Source: Hirundichthys speculiger
Taxonomy: Eukaryota > Chordata > Actinopteri > Beloniformes > Exocoetidae
Direction: 5' to 3'
DNA: 64,000 nt
NCBI GenBank assembly: GCA_018398805.1
Contig: JAGFBZ010000738.1
Location: forward strand, 496,001 to 560,000
The position numbers and the translations under genes were made by a program. Positions 30,629 through 42,600 of the stretch are shown here, piece after piece. How positions within the stretch are numbered: the first letter of the stretch is position 1; each line of letters begins with the position of its first letter. The notes under the pieces were generated by a model. That model was given only the letters and a program-made list of their open reading frames with translations. It was not told where the DNA came from and made no database searches.

Positions 30629-33600
30629 CTGCACAGAAGACAGTCACGTGGTCATGAGCGCAGACGCCCGCCAGCAGACGCCCGCCGGCAGGTCCACTAG
30701 TAGATTGGAATGGGCTCACCGGTAGACTGGTCCACCGGTAGCCTGGAACACGTCCACCAGTGGGTCTACCAGCAGACCTGTCTACCAGTACACATGTCTT
30801 ACCAGTAGACAGGTCTGCTGGTAGACATGTCTACCAGCAGACCCACTGCAGACAAGTCTTATCAGCAGACCTGTCTACCAGTAGACCTGTCTGTGGTGGT
30901 TTTGCTGGTAGATCCCCTGTGGAACCATGCTTGAGGTTCACAGAAACCCATCTTTTATTCCCAGCAAGACTCAGAAACGTCTCAGGTGTTACCTACTGTC
31001 CTCCACACCTGGAGGCCAGTAATGAGCTCAACTTCCAGTCTGGCTCACCTGTGGCCACGGCCTCCGTCTTCTCCTCCTCATGAGCCTCAGTTCCGATCCA
31101 AACGAACACCTGCAGAAAGGGAGAGGTATCAGCTTACGAAGAAGAAGGGTTGTAGCATCAGTGATGGCAGGAGAGACTCACCTGGTCCCAGGTGTCCAGG
31201 ATCATGACATCATCAGGCGCCAGGTCATCCTGGGTCAGCTCACCTGGAACCTCCTCCATCTGAACAAAGAGAACACATGGCAGATGTAGAGGACCCCTGT
31301 AGCCACTACGGGGACCCTTCAGCTACGATATCAGCCTTTAGACTAGAAGAGCAGCGGACACGGTGGGCCACGTGGGCCTGTGGTGTCACAGGTTTCTACA
31401 GAGGGGTTCTGAAGCCTCTTTCTTGGTACTGCAGCGCTGAAAGCTGACTGAAGAGGTGCGGGGGAGCTGAAGCACCAGGACTAGGGGGGCTGAGACCAGG
31501 ACCTGGCAGAGCCAAGACCAGGACCGGGGGAGCCGACACCAGCACCGGGGGGGAGCTGAGACCAGCACCGACGGTAGCCATGACCAGGACCGGGGGAGCT
31601 GAAGCACCAGGACCGGGGGAGCTGAAGCACCAGGACCGGGAGGGAGCCGAGACCAGGACCGGGGGGGCCGAGGCCAGGACTGGGGGGGCAGAGGCCAGGA
31701 CCGGGGGAGCTAAAACACCAGGACTGGGGGGGCTGAGGCCAGGAGTGGGGAAGCTGAAGCATCAGGACTGAGGGGGGCTGAGACCAGGACTAGAAGAGAT
31801 GATCCTGGACATCAGAAACATTAGCTTCTGTCGGACCTCCTCAGTATCTCTGTAAACTTTTACCTTAGTAACCAACTCACCATGGCAACAAGCTTTACTC
31901 ACCATGACCGCTGCCCACCACCTGCACAGACACCAGTCACGTGACCATGCTGACCTACCTGGAAGGTTCCGGTCTTGTTGGAGCAGGCAAAGAGACGGGG
32001 AGGATGGGCGTCCATTTTGTTGTCCAACCGGGCAGTTTGACAATAGTCCTCCTTCCCCCCGAGAGCATCCCAGAATGCACCTGTAACCACAGAGAAGCAA
32101 GCGTCAAGATCAGTGGTACCTGCTCACGTTGATGAGACTCCACCCTCAGATGTCATCCCCACCTTCCTCTCCCCCTTCCTCCAGCTGGGTGGGGGTCACC
32201 TGCAGGATCCTGGACAGGTGTTCAGCTCCCTTCAGTTCAGCTGAGCTGCTGCCGTGACCCTTCCACATCCAGGACCCAGAGGGGGACAGCAGGAGGAAGA
32301 CATCAGAGGAGTTCAGGTGGGAGGAGGCTGGATCCACCTGGGGAGGGAGGGGGGGAGGGAGGAGTTATTCTGGTTCTGACTGGAACTGGTCCAGTCCAGT
32401 TCAGTTTTATTTGTATAGCGTCTGTTACAATGTCAGTTGTCTCCGGGTCTTTACAGAGACCCAGATCATGATACGACCCCCCCCGAGACAATATCCCTAA
32501 CTAAAATTATAATATTAAATCCTAATCAATGATAATGGCAGGTAAAAAACTCCCACAGATGGAGAAAAAAAAACCTTTAAGCCAAACGGTGGCAAGAAAA
32601 AACTCCCCTTTAAGAGGAAGAAACCTTGATCAGGACCTGGAATATCTGGGGGGACCTTCCTGATGAAGACCAGCTGGGTAAGACAGGAGCGAGGAGGGCA
32701 GACAGAGAGAGGACAGAGAGAGGATGGAGGACAGAGAGGACGGAGGACAGAGAGGACAGAGACTGGTTCATTGTTAGTTCATCCAGGAACTACAGAGATG
32801 ATTGTATTACCAAGATGCCTGAACTGGACTAGTTTGGTTCCAGGTGGTTTGACCTCTTCCATGTGGACATGCTGTACTAGTCTGGCTAAAGCAGGTACAA
32901 CTGGACTAGGCTGGTTCCAGAAGCAAGGCATGACTAAATTCTGTTCTGGACCAGTCCAATTCAAGCTGCTTTGACTGGACCTTTCTGGTTCCAGCTGCAT
33001 AGACTGGACTGGTCCAGTTTTAGCTGGTTCGACTAGACAAGTCTGGAATGGTTCCTCATGGATAGGTTGGACCAGTCTGGTTCCGTACTGGCTCCAGTTA
33101 GTTTGAATGGACCAGTGTGGTCCAATTCCAGCTGGCTTGATAAGCTTGTCTGGTCCAGTTCCAAGTGGTTTGACCAGATTAGCCTGGTCGCAGCTGGATT
33201 ATTCTGGTTCTGGTGTCAGCCAGATGATGTTTCAGTGGTTCCAGTCCCTTTGCCTGGACATGTCCTGGACTAGAATGAAGATGGTCATTTTTGATTTTGG
33301 TTCTTGAAGGCATCCGTCCCTGTTCTGACGACACAGTTCCTCGGACCCCGTTACTGGTGACCGGGTCTTGAAAGACACCTGTGTGGGACCCTCTTCAGCA
33401 TCATCAGTTACTGGGGACTCTCAAATGTCTTCAGAAACCAAATCCAGTTTAGACTAACAAACTCTGGGATCAGATGTTCTGACTAAAATTATTTGGACTT
33501 AAATGCATGAAGACACAAAAAGGTACAAATGGACAAGTTCTGGATTGAAATATTCTCTCCAGAACCCGTCTGCTCAGAGGTCCACTACCTTTGTGTGGTC

Positions 33601-36600
33601 TCACCTCCACAGCTCTGCTATCTCCAGCTGGATTGGATCGGACCTGGAACAGACGGGTCACTGCAGCCTCTGACTGTCCACTCTCTCTGGACGTCCCGCC
33701 CTTGTACACCACCATTGGTTGTCCTCCAAACAGGCTAATGAGGTGGGCGGGCTCTTTTCCCTGAACCACGCGTACCTGCACACAGACACACAGAGGGTCC
33801 AGGTCCCAGTTCAGTTACAGAACCCGCCCCAGTGTTCCCAGTTGACCAACCTGAACAGCACCACCTCCCAGTTCATCATCCAGCTGGACAGCCAGAATGG
33901 CCGATGCCCCGACCTCGTCTGTGCTAGACTCCGCCCCCTGCCTAAGTAGAAAGAACGTGAAGATGTTGGAATTATACTTCAGTGACAGATGGATCTCTAC
34001 CAGTAGATCTGGTGGTCCCTGTCTGGGGGGGGTCCCTGTCTGGAGGTGGTCCCTGTCTTGGTGGGGGGGTCCCTGTCTGGGGGTGGTCCCTGTCTGGAGG
34101 TGGTCCCTGTCTGGTGGGGGGGGGGGTCAGACCTGTCTGGGGGTGGTCCGTGTCTGGGGGTATCAGACCCGTCTGGGGGTGTCAGACCTGTCAGGGGGTG
34201 TCAGACCCATCTGGAGGTGGTCCGTGTCTGGGGGTGTCAGACCTGTCTGGAGGTGGTCCCTGTCTGGGGGTGTCAGACCCGTCTGGGGGTGTCAGACCCA
34301 TCTGGAGGTGGTCCGTGTCTGGAGGTGTCAGACCCGTCTGAGGGTGTCAGACCCGTCTTGGGGTGGTCCCTGTCTGGGGGTGTAAGACCCGCCTGGGGGT
34401 GTCAGTCCCATCTGGAGGTGGTCCCTGTCTGGGGGTGTCAGACCCATCTGGAGGTGGTCTGTGTCTGGGGGTATCAGACCCGTCTGGGGGTGTCAGACCT
34501 GTCTGGGGATGGTCCCTGTCTGGGGGTGTCAGACCCGTCTGGGGGGGTCAGACCTGTCTGGGGGTGGTCCGTGTCTGGGGGTATCAGACCCGTCTGGGGG
34601 TGTCAGACCTGTCAGGGGGTGTCAGACCCATCTGGAGGTGGTCCGTGTCTGGGGGTGTCAGACCTGTCTGGAGGTGGTCCCTGTCTGGGGGTGTCAGACC
34701 CGTCTGGGGGTGTCAGACCCATCTGGAGGTGGTCCGTGTCTGGAGGTGTCAGACCCGTCTGGGGGTGTCAGACCCGTCTTGGGGTGGTCCCTGTCTGGGG
34801 GTGTAAGACCCGCCTGGGGGTGTCAGTCCCATCTGGAGGTGGTCCCTGTCTGGGGGTGTCAGACCCATCTGGAGGTGGTCTGTGTCTGGGGGTATCAGAC
34901 CCGCCTGGGGGTGTCAGACCTGTCTGGGGATGGTCCCTGTCTGGGGGTGTCAGACCCGTCTTGGGGTGGTCCCTGTCTGGGGGTGTAAGACCCGCCTGGG
35001 GGTGTCAGTCCCATCTGGAGGTGGTCCCTGTCTGGGGGTGTCAGACCCATCTGGAGGTGGTCTGTGTCTGGGGGTATCAGACCCGCCTGGGGGTGTCAGA
35101 CCTGTCTGGAGGTGGTCCCTGTCTGGGGGTGTCAGACCCATCTGGAGGTGGTCTGTGTCTGGGGGTATCAGACCCGCCTGGGGGTGTCAGACCTGTCTGG
35201 GGATGGTCCCTGTCTGGGGGTGTCAGACCCGTCTGGGGGTGTCAGACCCATCTGGAGGTGGTCCGTGTCTGGAGGTGTCAGACCCGTCTGGGGGTGTCAG
35301 ATCCGTCTTGGGGTGGTCCCTGTCTGGGGGTGTCAGACCTGTCTGGGGGTGTCAGACCCATCTGGAGGTGGTCCCTGTCTGGGGGTGTCAGACCCATCTG
35401 GGGGTGTCTGACCCATCTGGGGGTGGTCCGTGTCTGGAGGTGTCAGACCCATCTGGGGGTGTCAGACCTGTCTGGAAGTGGTCTGTGTCTGGGGGTGTCA
35501 GACCCATCTGGAGGTGGTCCCTGTCTGGGGGTGTCAGACCCATCTGGGGGTGTCAGACCCATCTGGAGGTGGTCCGTGTCTGGAGGTGTCAGACCCGTCT
35601 GAGGGTGTCAGACCCGTCTTGGGGTGGTCCCTGTCTGGGGGTGTAAGACCCGCCTGGGGGTGTCAGTCCCATCTGGAGGTGGTCCCTGTCTGGGGGTGTC
35701 AGACCCATCTGGAGGTGGTCTGTGTCTGGGGGTATCAGACCCGTCTGGGGGTGTCAGACCTGTCTGGGGATGGTCCCTGTCTGGGGGTGTCAGACCCGTC
35801 TGGGGGGGTCAGACCTGTCTGGGGGTGGTCCGTGTCTGGGGTATCAGACCCGTCTGGGGTGTCAGACCTGTCAGGGGGTGTCAGACCCATCTGGAGGTGG
35901 TCCGTGTCTGGGGGTGTCAGACCTGTCTGGAGGTGGTCCCTGCTGGGGGTGTCAGACCCGTCTGGGGGTGTCAGACCCATCTGGAGGTGGTCCGTGTCTG
36001 GAGGTGTCAGACCCGTCTGGGGGTGTCAGACCCTCTTGGGGTGGTCCCTGTCTGGGGGGTGTAAGACCCCGCCTGGGGGTGTCAGTCCCATCTGGAGGTG
36101 GTCCCTGTCTGGGGGTGTCAGACCCATCTGGAGGTGGTCTGTGTCTGGGGGTATCAGACCCGTCTGGGGGTGTCAGACCTGTCTGGGGATGGTCCCTGTC
36201 TGGGGGTGTCAGACCCGTCTGGGGGTGTCAGACCCATCTGGAGGTGGTCCGTGTCTGGAGGTGTCAGACCCGTCTGGGGGTGTCAGATCCGTCTTGGGTG
36301 GTCCCGTCTGGGGTGTCAGACCTGTCTGGGGGTGTCAGACCCATCTGGAGGTGGTCCCTGTCAGGGGGTGTCAGACCCATCTGGAGGTGGTCCGTGTCTG
36401 GGGGTGTCAGACCTGTCTGGAGGTGGTCCCTGTCTGGGGGTGTCAGACCCGTCTGGGGGTGTCAGACCCATCTGGAGGTGGTCCGTGTCTGGAGGTGTCA
36501 GACCCGTCTGGGGGTGTCAGACCCGTCTTGGGGTGGTCCCTGTCTGGGGGTGTAAGACCCGCCTGGGGGTGTCAGTCCCATCTGGAGGTGGTCCCTGTCT

Positions 36601-39600
36601 GGGGGTGTCAGACCCATCTGGAGGTGGTCTGTGTCTGGGGGGTATCAGACCCGTCTGGGGGTTCAGACCTGTCTGGGGATGGTCCCCTGTCTGGGGTGTC
36701 AGACCCGTCTGGGGGTGTCAGACCATCTGGAGGTGGTCCGTGTCTGGAGGTGTCAACCCGTCTGGGGTCAGATCCGTCTTGGGGTGGTCCCTGTCTGGGG
36801 GTGTCAGACCTGTCTGGGGGTGTCAGACCCATCTGGAGGTGGTCCCTGTCTGGGGGTGTCAGACCCATCTGGGGTGTCTGACCCATCTGGGGGTGGGTCC
36901 GTGTCTGGAGGTTGTCACCCATCTGGGGTGTCAGACCTGTCTGGAAGTGGTCTGTGTCTGGGGGTGTCAGACCCATCTGGAGGTGGTCCCTGTCTGGGGG
37001 TGTCAGACCCATCTGGGGGTGTCAGACCTGTCTGGAAGTGGTCCGTGTCTGGGAGTGTCAGACCCATCTGGGGGTGGTCCCTGTCTGGGGGGTGTCAGAC
37101 CCATCTGGGGGTGGTCCCTGTCTAGGGGTGTCAGACCCGTCTGGGGGTGTCTGTAGGTCAGCAGTTCCTACTCTGATTACAGGTTGATTTAAAGGGAAAA
37201 TAAATCATCCAGCTCTAAACCGTCTCACCACATGTAGATGATGTGGCCTTGTCTGTTGCTGTGCTGGTACTGGTACTGGATGATGTAACTGTCTCCTCCG
37301 TAGAACTGACCGAAGGATGCCAGATTCACTGGAACCTTCTCGGACCCTTCAATCCTCCAGATCTACACACACATGCAGAAACATTAAACACCCAGTCAGG
37401 TAGACTGGCCATGATGACTTCTGACAGCTGTAATGACTTCAGCAGGTCTCTGGAGGCACCAGGGCTTTATACCCCCAGACCGCTGTGAGTGGAGCCCATG
37501 TACCAGGCCCAAAGACACTTGGTACTGATGTCCAATACAACGTTCTCTGGAAGCACTGAAGGTTTATTAAATCATGTCCACCACGAGCGCTATAATGCAC
37601 TCATGAACCATCCATCCATCCATCCATGATCTATACCCGCTTAATCCTCTTCAGGGTGACGGGCATCTGCTGGAGCCTATCCCAGCTCTCTTCAGGTCTA
37701 AAGGCAGGGTCCACCTGGACAGGTCATCTCATGAACCAGTTGAGATAAAAAAAAATCCAAGCTTTGGTGCTGTAGTCAAAATCTACAGGTCCAAAGGACT
37801 GCTGAACAGCTGATCACATTTCACAGGCTGATATTCCAGAAGAGAAAACATCTCCTTCATGGAGTTGATCAGGTTGTTGATGGTGGTCTGTTGACCGTTG
37901 ATCCACTCCTGTTCAACAGCTGTGAGAAGTTCCTGGATGTTGGCAGGAACTGGAACACCCTGTTGTAGATGCTGATCCAGAGCATCCCAGACATGGGCGA
38001 CATGCCCGGGGGACATGGGCGACATGTCTAATGAGGACGCTGGCTATGAAAGACCTGGAATGTTCTCAGCTTCCAGGAAGACCCGGGATCAACGTCGGCT
38101 GAGACCGGTGGCGGTCCCATCTCCATCTGCAGAAATTCTCTGATGACACAGCCATTGTGGGGTGTGTGGAGGGAGGGAGGGATGCTGAGTACAGGGACCT
38201 GATCAGCCACTTTGTGGATTGGTGTGGGGAGAACCACCTGCAGTTGAACGTGACTAAGACGAGGGAGATGGTGGTGGACTTCAGGAGGAACAAGCCCCCA
38301 CCTTCCCCTGTCAGCATCAGTGGGAGGGATGTTGAGCTAGTGGACACATACAAGTACCTTGGTGTGACACTAGACAACAAACTGGACTGGTCTGCAAACA
38401 CTGAGGTTGCCTACAAGAAGGTCCAGAGCCGACTCTACTTCCTGAGGAGGCTCAGGTCCTTCAATGTGTGCAACAAAATGCTGCAGATGTTTTATCGGTC
38501 TGTTGTGGCGAACGTCCTCTTCTTTGCTGTGGTGTCTTGGGGGGCAGGCATCAGGGCTAAGGACGCCAACAGACTGAATAAACTCATCAAAAAAGCTGAG
38601 TCTGCTGTTGGCTCTAAACTTGTCCCACTGGAGGAGGTGGTGAAAGAGAGGATGGTAGCAAAACTGCTGGCAATCCTTGACAACCTCTCTCATCCCCTCC
38701 ACAAAATCCTGGACAAGTTGAAGAGCAGCTTCAGCGGCAGACTCCTTCAACCCCGCTGCTCAAAGGAACGACACAGGAGGTCGTTCCTTCCTAGTGCAAT
38801 CAAAATCTATAACTCCTGGTTGTCAGGGAATAATCACTGCTGATTACTTCTGCCACTGCCTTCTGTTAATGCTGCATTATCACTTTATTACATTATTACA
38901 GTTTTATTATTACAGTTTTATTACTACTGGTTTTGCACACTGTTTTTGTCTGTTTTGCACACTGTTTTTGTCTACTTACTTTTTATTTAGTGTCTTGTTT
39001 TGCGCACTGTTTTTAGTCTATTTATTGTTCTGTTTCTGCACACTGTTTATAGTCTATTTATTGTTCTGTTTCTGCACACTGTTTTTTGTCTATTTATTGC
39101 CTATTTAATGTCTATTTAATGTCCTGTCTATTTATGTATATTTTTGTATCTGCTGCAACGAGCCAATTTCCCCTCGGGGATTATTAAAGTATTTTCAATT
39201 CAATTCAATTCAATTCAATTCAATTCAATTCAATTCAATTCAATTTCAATAACCGAGGAAGACCCAGGATCAACGTCTGCTGAGACCGGTGGCGGTCCCG
39301 TCTCCTTCTACAGGGATAACCGAGGAAGACCTAGGATCAACGTCTGCTGAGACCGGTGGCGGTCCCGTCTCCTTCTACAGGGATAACCGAGGAAGACCCA
39401 GGATCAACGTCAGCTGAGACCGGTGGCGGTCCTGTCTCCTTCTACCGGGATAACCGGATGGCAACTGGGCTAGGCTGGTCCACTTAGTTCAACTGGGTCA
39501 GACTGGACTAATCTCGTCCCAGTTGGTTCAACTGGGCTAGGCTGGTCCAGTTAGTTTGACTGGGCCAGACTGGTCCCAGCTTGTTCAGCTGGGCTAGGCT

Positions 39601-42600
39601 GGTCCAGTTAGTTTGACTGGGCTAGGCTGGTCCCAGCTGGTTCAACTGGGCTAGGCTGGTCCAGTTAGTTTGACTGGGCCAGACTGGTCCCAGCTGGTTC
39701 AGCTGGGCCAGGCTGGTCCAGTTAGTTTGACTGGACTGGTCTTTTGTTGTTCCACATTGATACGACGGACCAAACCAGTAGAAGCTGGTTAGGCTGGGAC
39801 ACTGGAGGTCTAGATGGGTCCTAGCTTTAATGATTGACATGTAAGAGATCTAGAACAATTCTCCACATCATCGTAGTCGGAGAACAATGTTCAGGTAATG
39901 GTCCCAGGTAATGGGCATGTTGACTGGAGGTCACCGAGCAGCCATCCTCACCTGTTTCTCTCCGTCTCCTCGGTCCACCATCCCGTACTGGGCTGCCATC
40001 GAGTCTGATTGGTGGAGCTTCGTCACATCAAATGGGACCTGTCCAGTCAGAAGCATTAGACCCGGTCCGGTTTCTGAACAGTTTGAATCCAGTCCAGATC
40101 TGGATCGGCTTACCTTCTCGAATCTTTGCGATCTTGTTGGATACGTAAGCGGTTCCCATGCCAACAGTGTCCTGAGGGTCCCTCCAGTCCTTGAAGAACT
40201 GTTTGAAGAGCGGGGTCTCCCCAAGTTGAGGCAGGACCTGGACCTAAACAAGACCAAGGTATAGATCGTTACCTGCTGGATCCTGACCAGACATTTACAG
40301 GTGAGATGCTACAAGCTCCACCTCCTTACCTGTGTGTGCGCTGGGTAGTTCATCTGCTGGATGAACTTCTCTGCAGTCTGGAGAACAGCGTGACGCTCCT
40401 CATCGTTGGCGCCTTTACCTGTTGACACAAATGACAGTACATCAGAGCTGGCTCCTCAGTCCTCCCTGGAACCACATGCAGACCAGGAACCAGAACAGCA
40501 TTCCCACCTTTCCAAACAAAGATTTGTCCATTGGCTCCATTGTCAAGGACAAAGCATTCGTCAGCTACTAAAGCATCCTGGGAAAATGGGTTCTGCTCTG
40601 CTACTGCAGTGACCTCTATGTCCCCATCTGCGTTGGACACCTGAGTGGTGGAAGTAGAAAAAGGCTGTGACATCACAGGAAGCTGAGGTAGCTGACTGGC
40701 CAGTGATGCAGGTGATGGACAGCTTTTACCTTGAACAGTCGTGCAGTCCTCATGTTGGTCGTGTCCATCTGAACATCGGTTGTTCCCGACTCTGGAAGGT
40801 CTGGTTTATCACCCAGAACCTGAGCACGACAGGCAGGTACACGGAAAGATACCATGGGTGGACAGGAAGTGGTCACAGGTGAACAGGAAGTGGTCATTGG
40901 TGGACAGGAAGAGCTCAGAAGGGGACAGGGGACAGTCAGGGGTGGACAGGAAGTGGTCACAGATGAACAGGAAGTAGTCAGAGGTGGACAGGAAGAGGTC
41001 ACAGGTGAAGAGGAGACAGTCAGGGTGGACAGCTGAAGAGGAGACAGTCAGGGGTGGACAGGAAGTGGTCACAGGTGAAAAGGAGACAGTCAGATGTGGA
41101 CAGGAAGTGGTCAGAGGGGAACAGGAGACAGTCAGGGGTGGACAGGAAGTGGTCAGAGGGGAACAGGAGACAGTCAGGGGTGGACAGGAAGTGGTCACGG
41201 GTGATGAGGAGATGGTCAGATGTGGACAGGTGAAGAGGAGACAGTCAGGGGTGGACAGGACGTGGTCAGAGGTGGATAGGAAGAGGTCAAAGGGAAACAG
41301 AAGACAGTCAGGGTGGACAGGAAGTGGTCACAGGTGGACAGGAAGTGGTTGGGGGTGGACAGGAAGAGGTCAGAGGGGAACAGGAGACAGTCAGGGTGGA
41401 CAGAAAGTGGTCACAGGGGAATAGGAGACAGTCAGGGTGAACAGGAAGTGGTCACAGGTGAACAGGAGACAGTCAGGGGTGGACAGGACATGGTTGACGG
41501 TGAACTGGACACTGTCACGGGTGGACAGGATGTGGTCAGAGGTGGACAAGAAGAGGTCAGTGGGGAACAGGAGACAGTCAGGAGTGGACAGGAAGTGGTC
41601 ACCGGTTAACCTGAGACAGTCAGAGGTGGACAGGAAGTGGTCAGAGGTGGACAGGAAGAGGTCAGAGGTGGACAGGTGAAGAGGAGACAGTCAGGGGTGG
41701 ACAGGACGTGGTCAGAGGTGGACAGGAAGAGGTCAGAGGAAAACAGAAGACAGTCAGGGTGGACAGGAAGTGGTCACAGGTGGACAGGAAGTGGTCAGGG
41801 GTTGACAGGAAGAGGTCAGAGGGGAACAGGAGACAGTCAGGGTGGACAGGAAGTGGTCACAGGTGGACAGGAGACAGTCAGGGGTGGACAGGATGTGGTT
41901 GACGGTGAACTGGACACTGTTAGGGGTGGACAGGATGTGGTCAGAGGTGCACAAGAAGAGGTCAAAGGGGAACAGGAGACAGTCAGGGGTGGAACAGGAA
42001 GCGGTCACAGGTGGACAGGAAGTTGTCGGGGGTGGACAGGAGATGGTCAGGGGTGGACAGTTAGAGGTCAGAGGGTGACAGGAGACAGTCAGGGTGGACA
42101 GGAAGTGGTCACAGGTGGACAGGAAGTGGTCACGGGTGATGAGGGACGGTCAGGTGTGGACAGGTGAAGAGGAGACGGTCAGGGGTGGACAGGAAGTGGT
42201 TGCCAGTGAACTGGAGACTGTCAGGGGTGGACAGGATGTGGTCAGAGGTGGACAGGAAGCGGTCAGAGGGGAACAGGAGACAGTCAGGGTAGACAGGAAG
42301 TGGTCATAGGTGGACAGGTAGTGGTTGCCAGTGAACTGGAGACTGTCAGGGGTGGACAGGACGTGGTCAGAGGTGGACAGGATGAGGTTAGAGGTGGACA
42401 GGAGACAGTTAGGGGTGGACAGGACGTGGTCAGAGGGGAACAGGAGATGGTCAGAGGTGGACAGGAAGTGGTCACAGGTGGACAGGAAGTGGTCGGGGGT
42501 GGACAGGAAGAGGTCAGAGGGGTACAGGAGACAGTCAGCAGTGGACAGGACGAGGTCACAGGTGAAGAGGAGACAGTCAGGGGTGGACAGGAAGTGGTCA

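Noticed and set aside
34046..35602. 518-residue open frame on +
   Set aside because: It reads only '[18 protein letters not shown]'-type repeats across a minisatellite and overlaps similar open frames in other frames; it is intronic in gsn.
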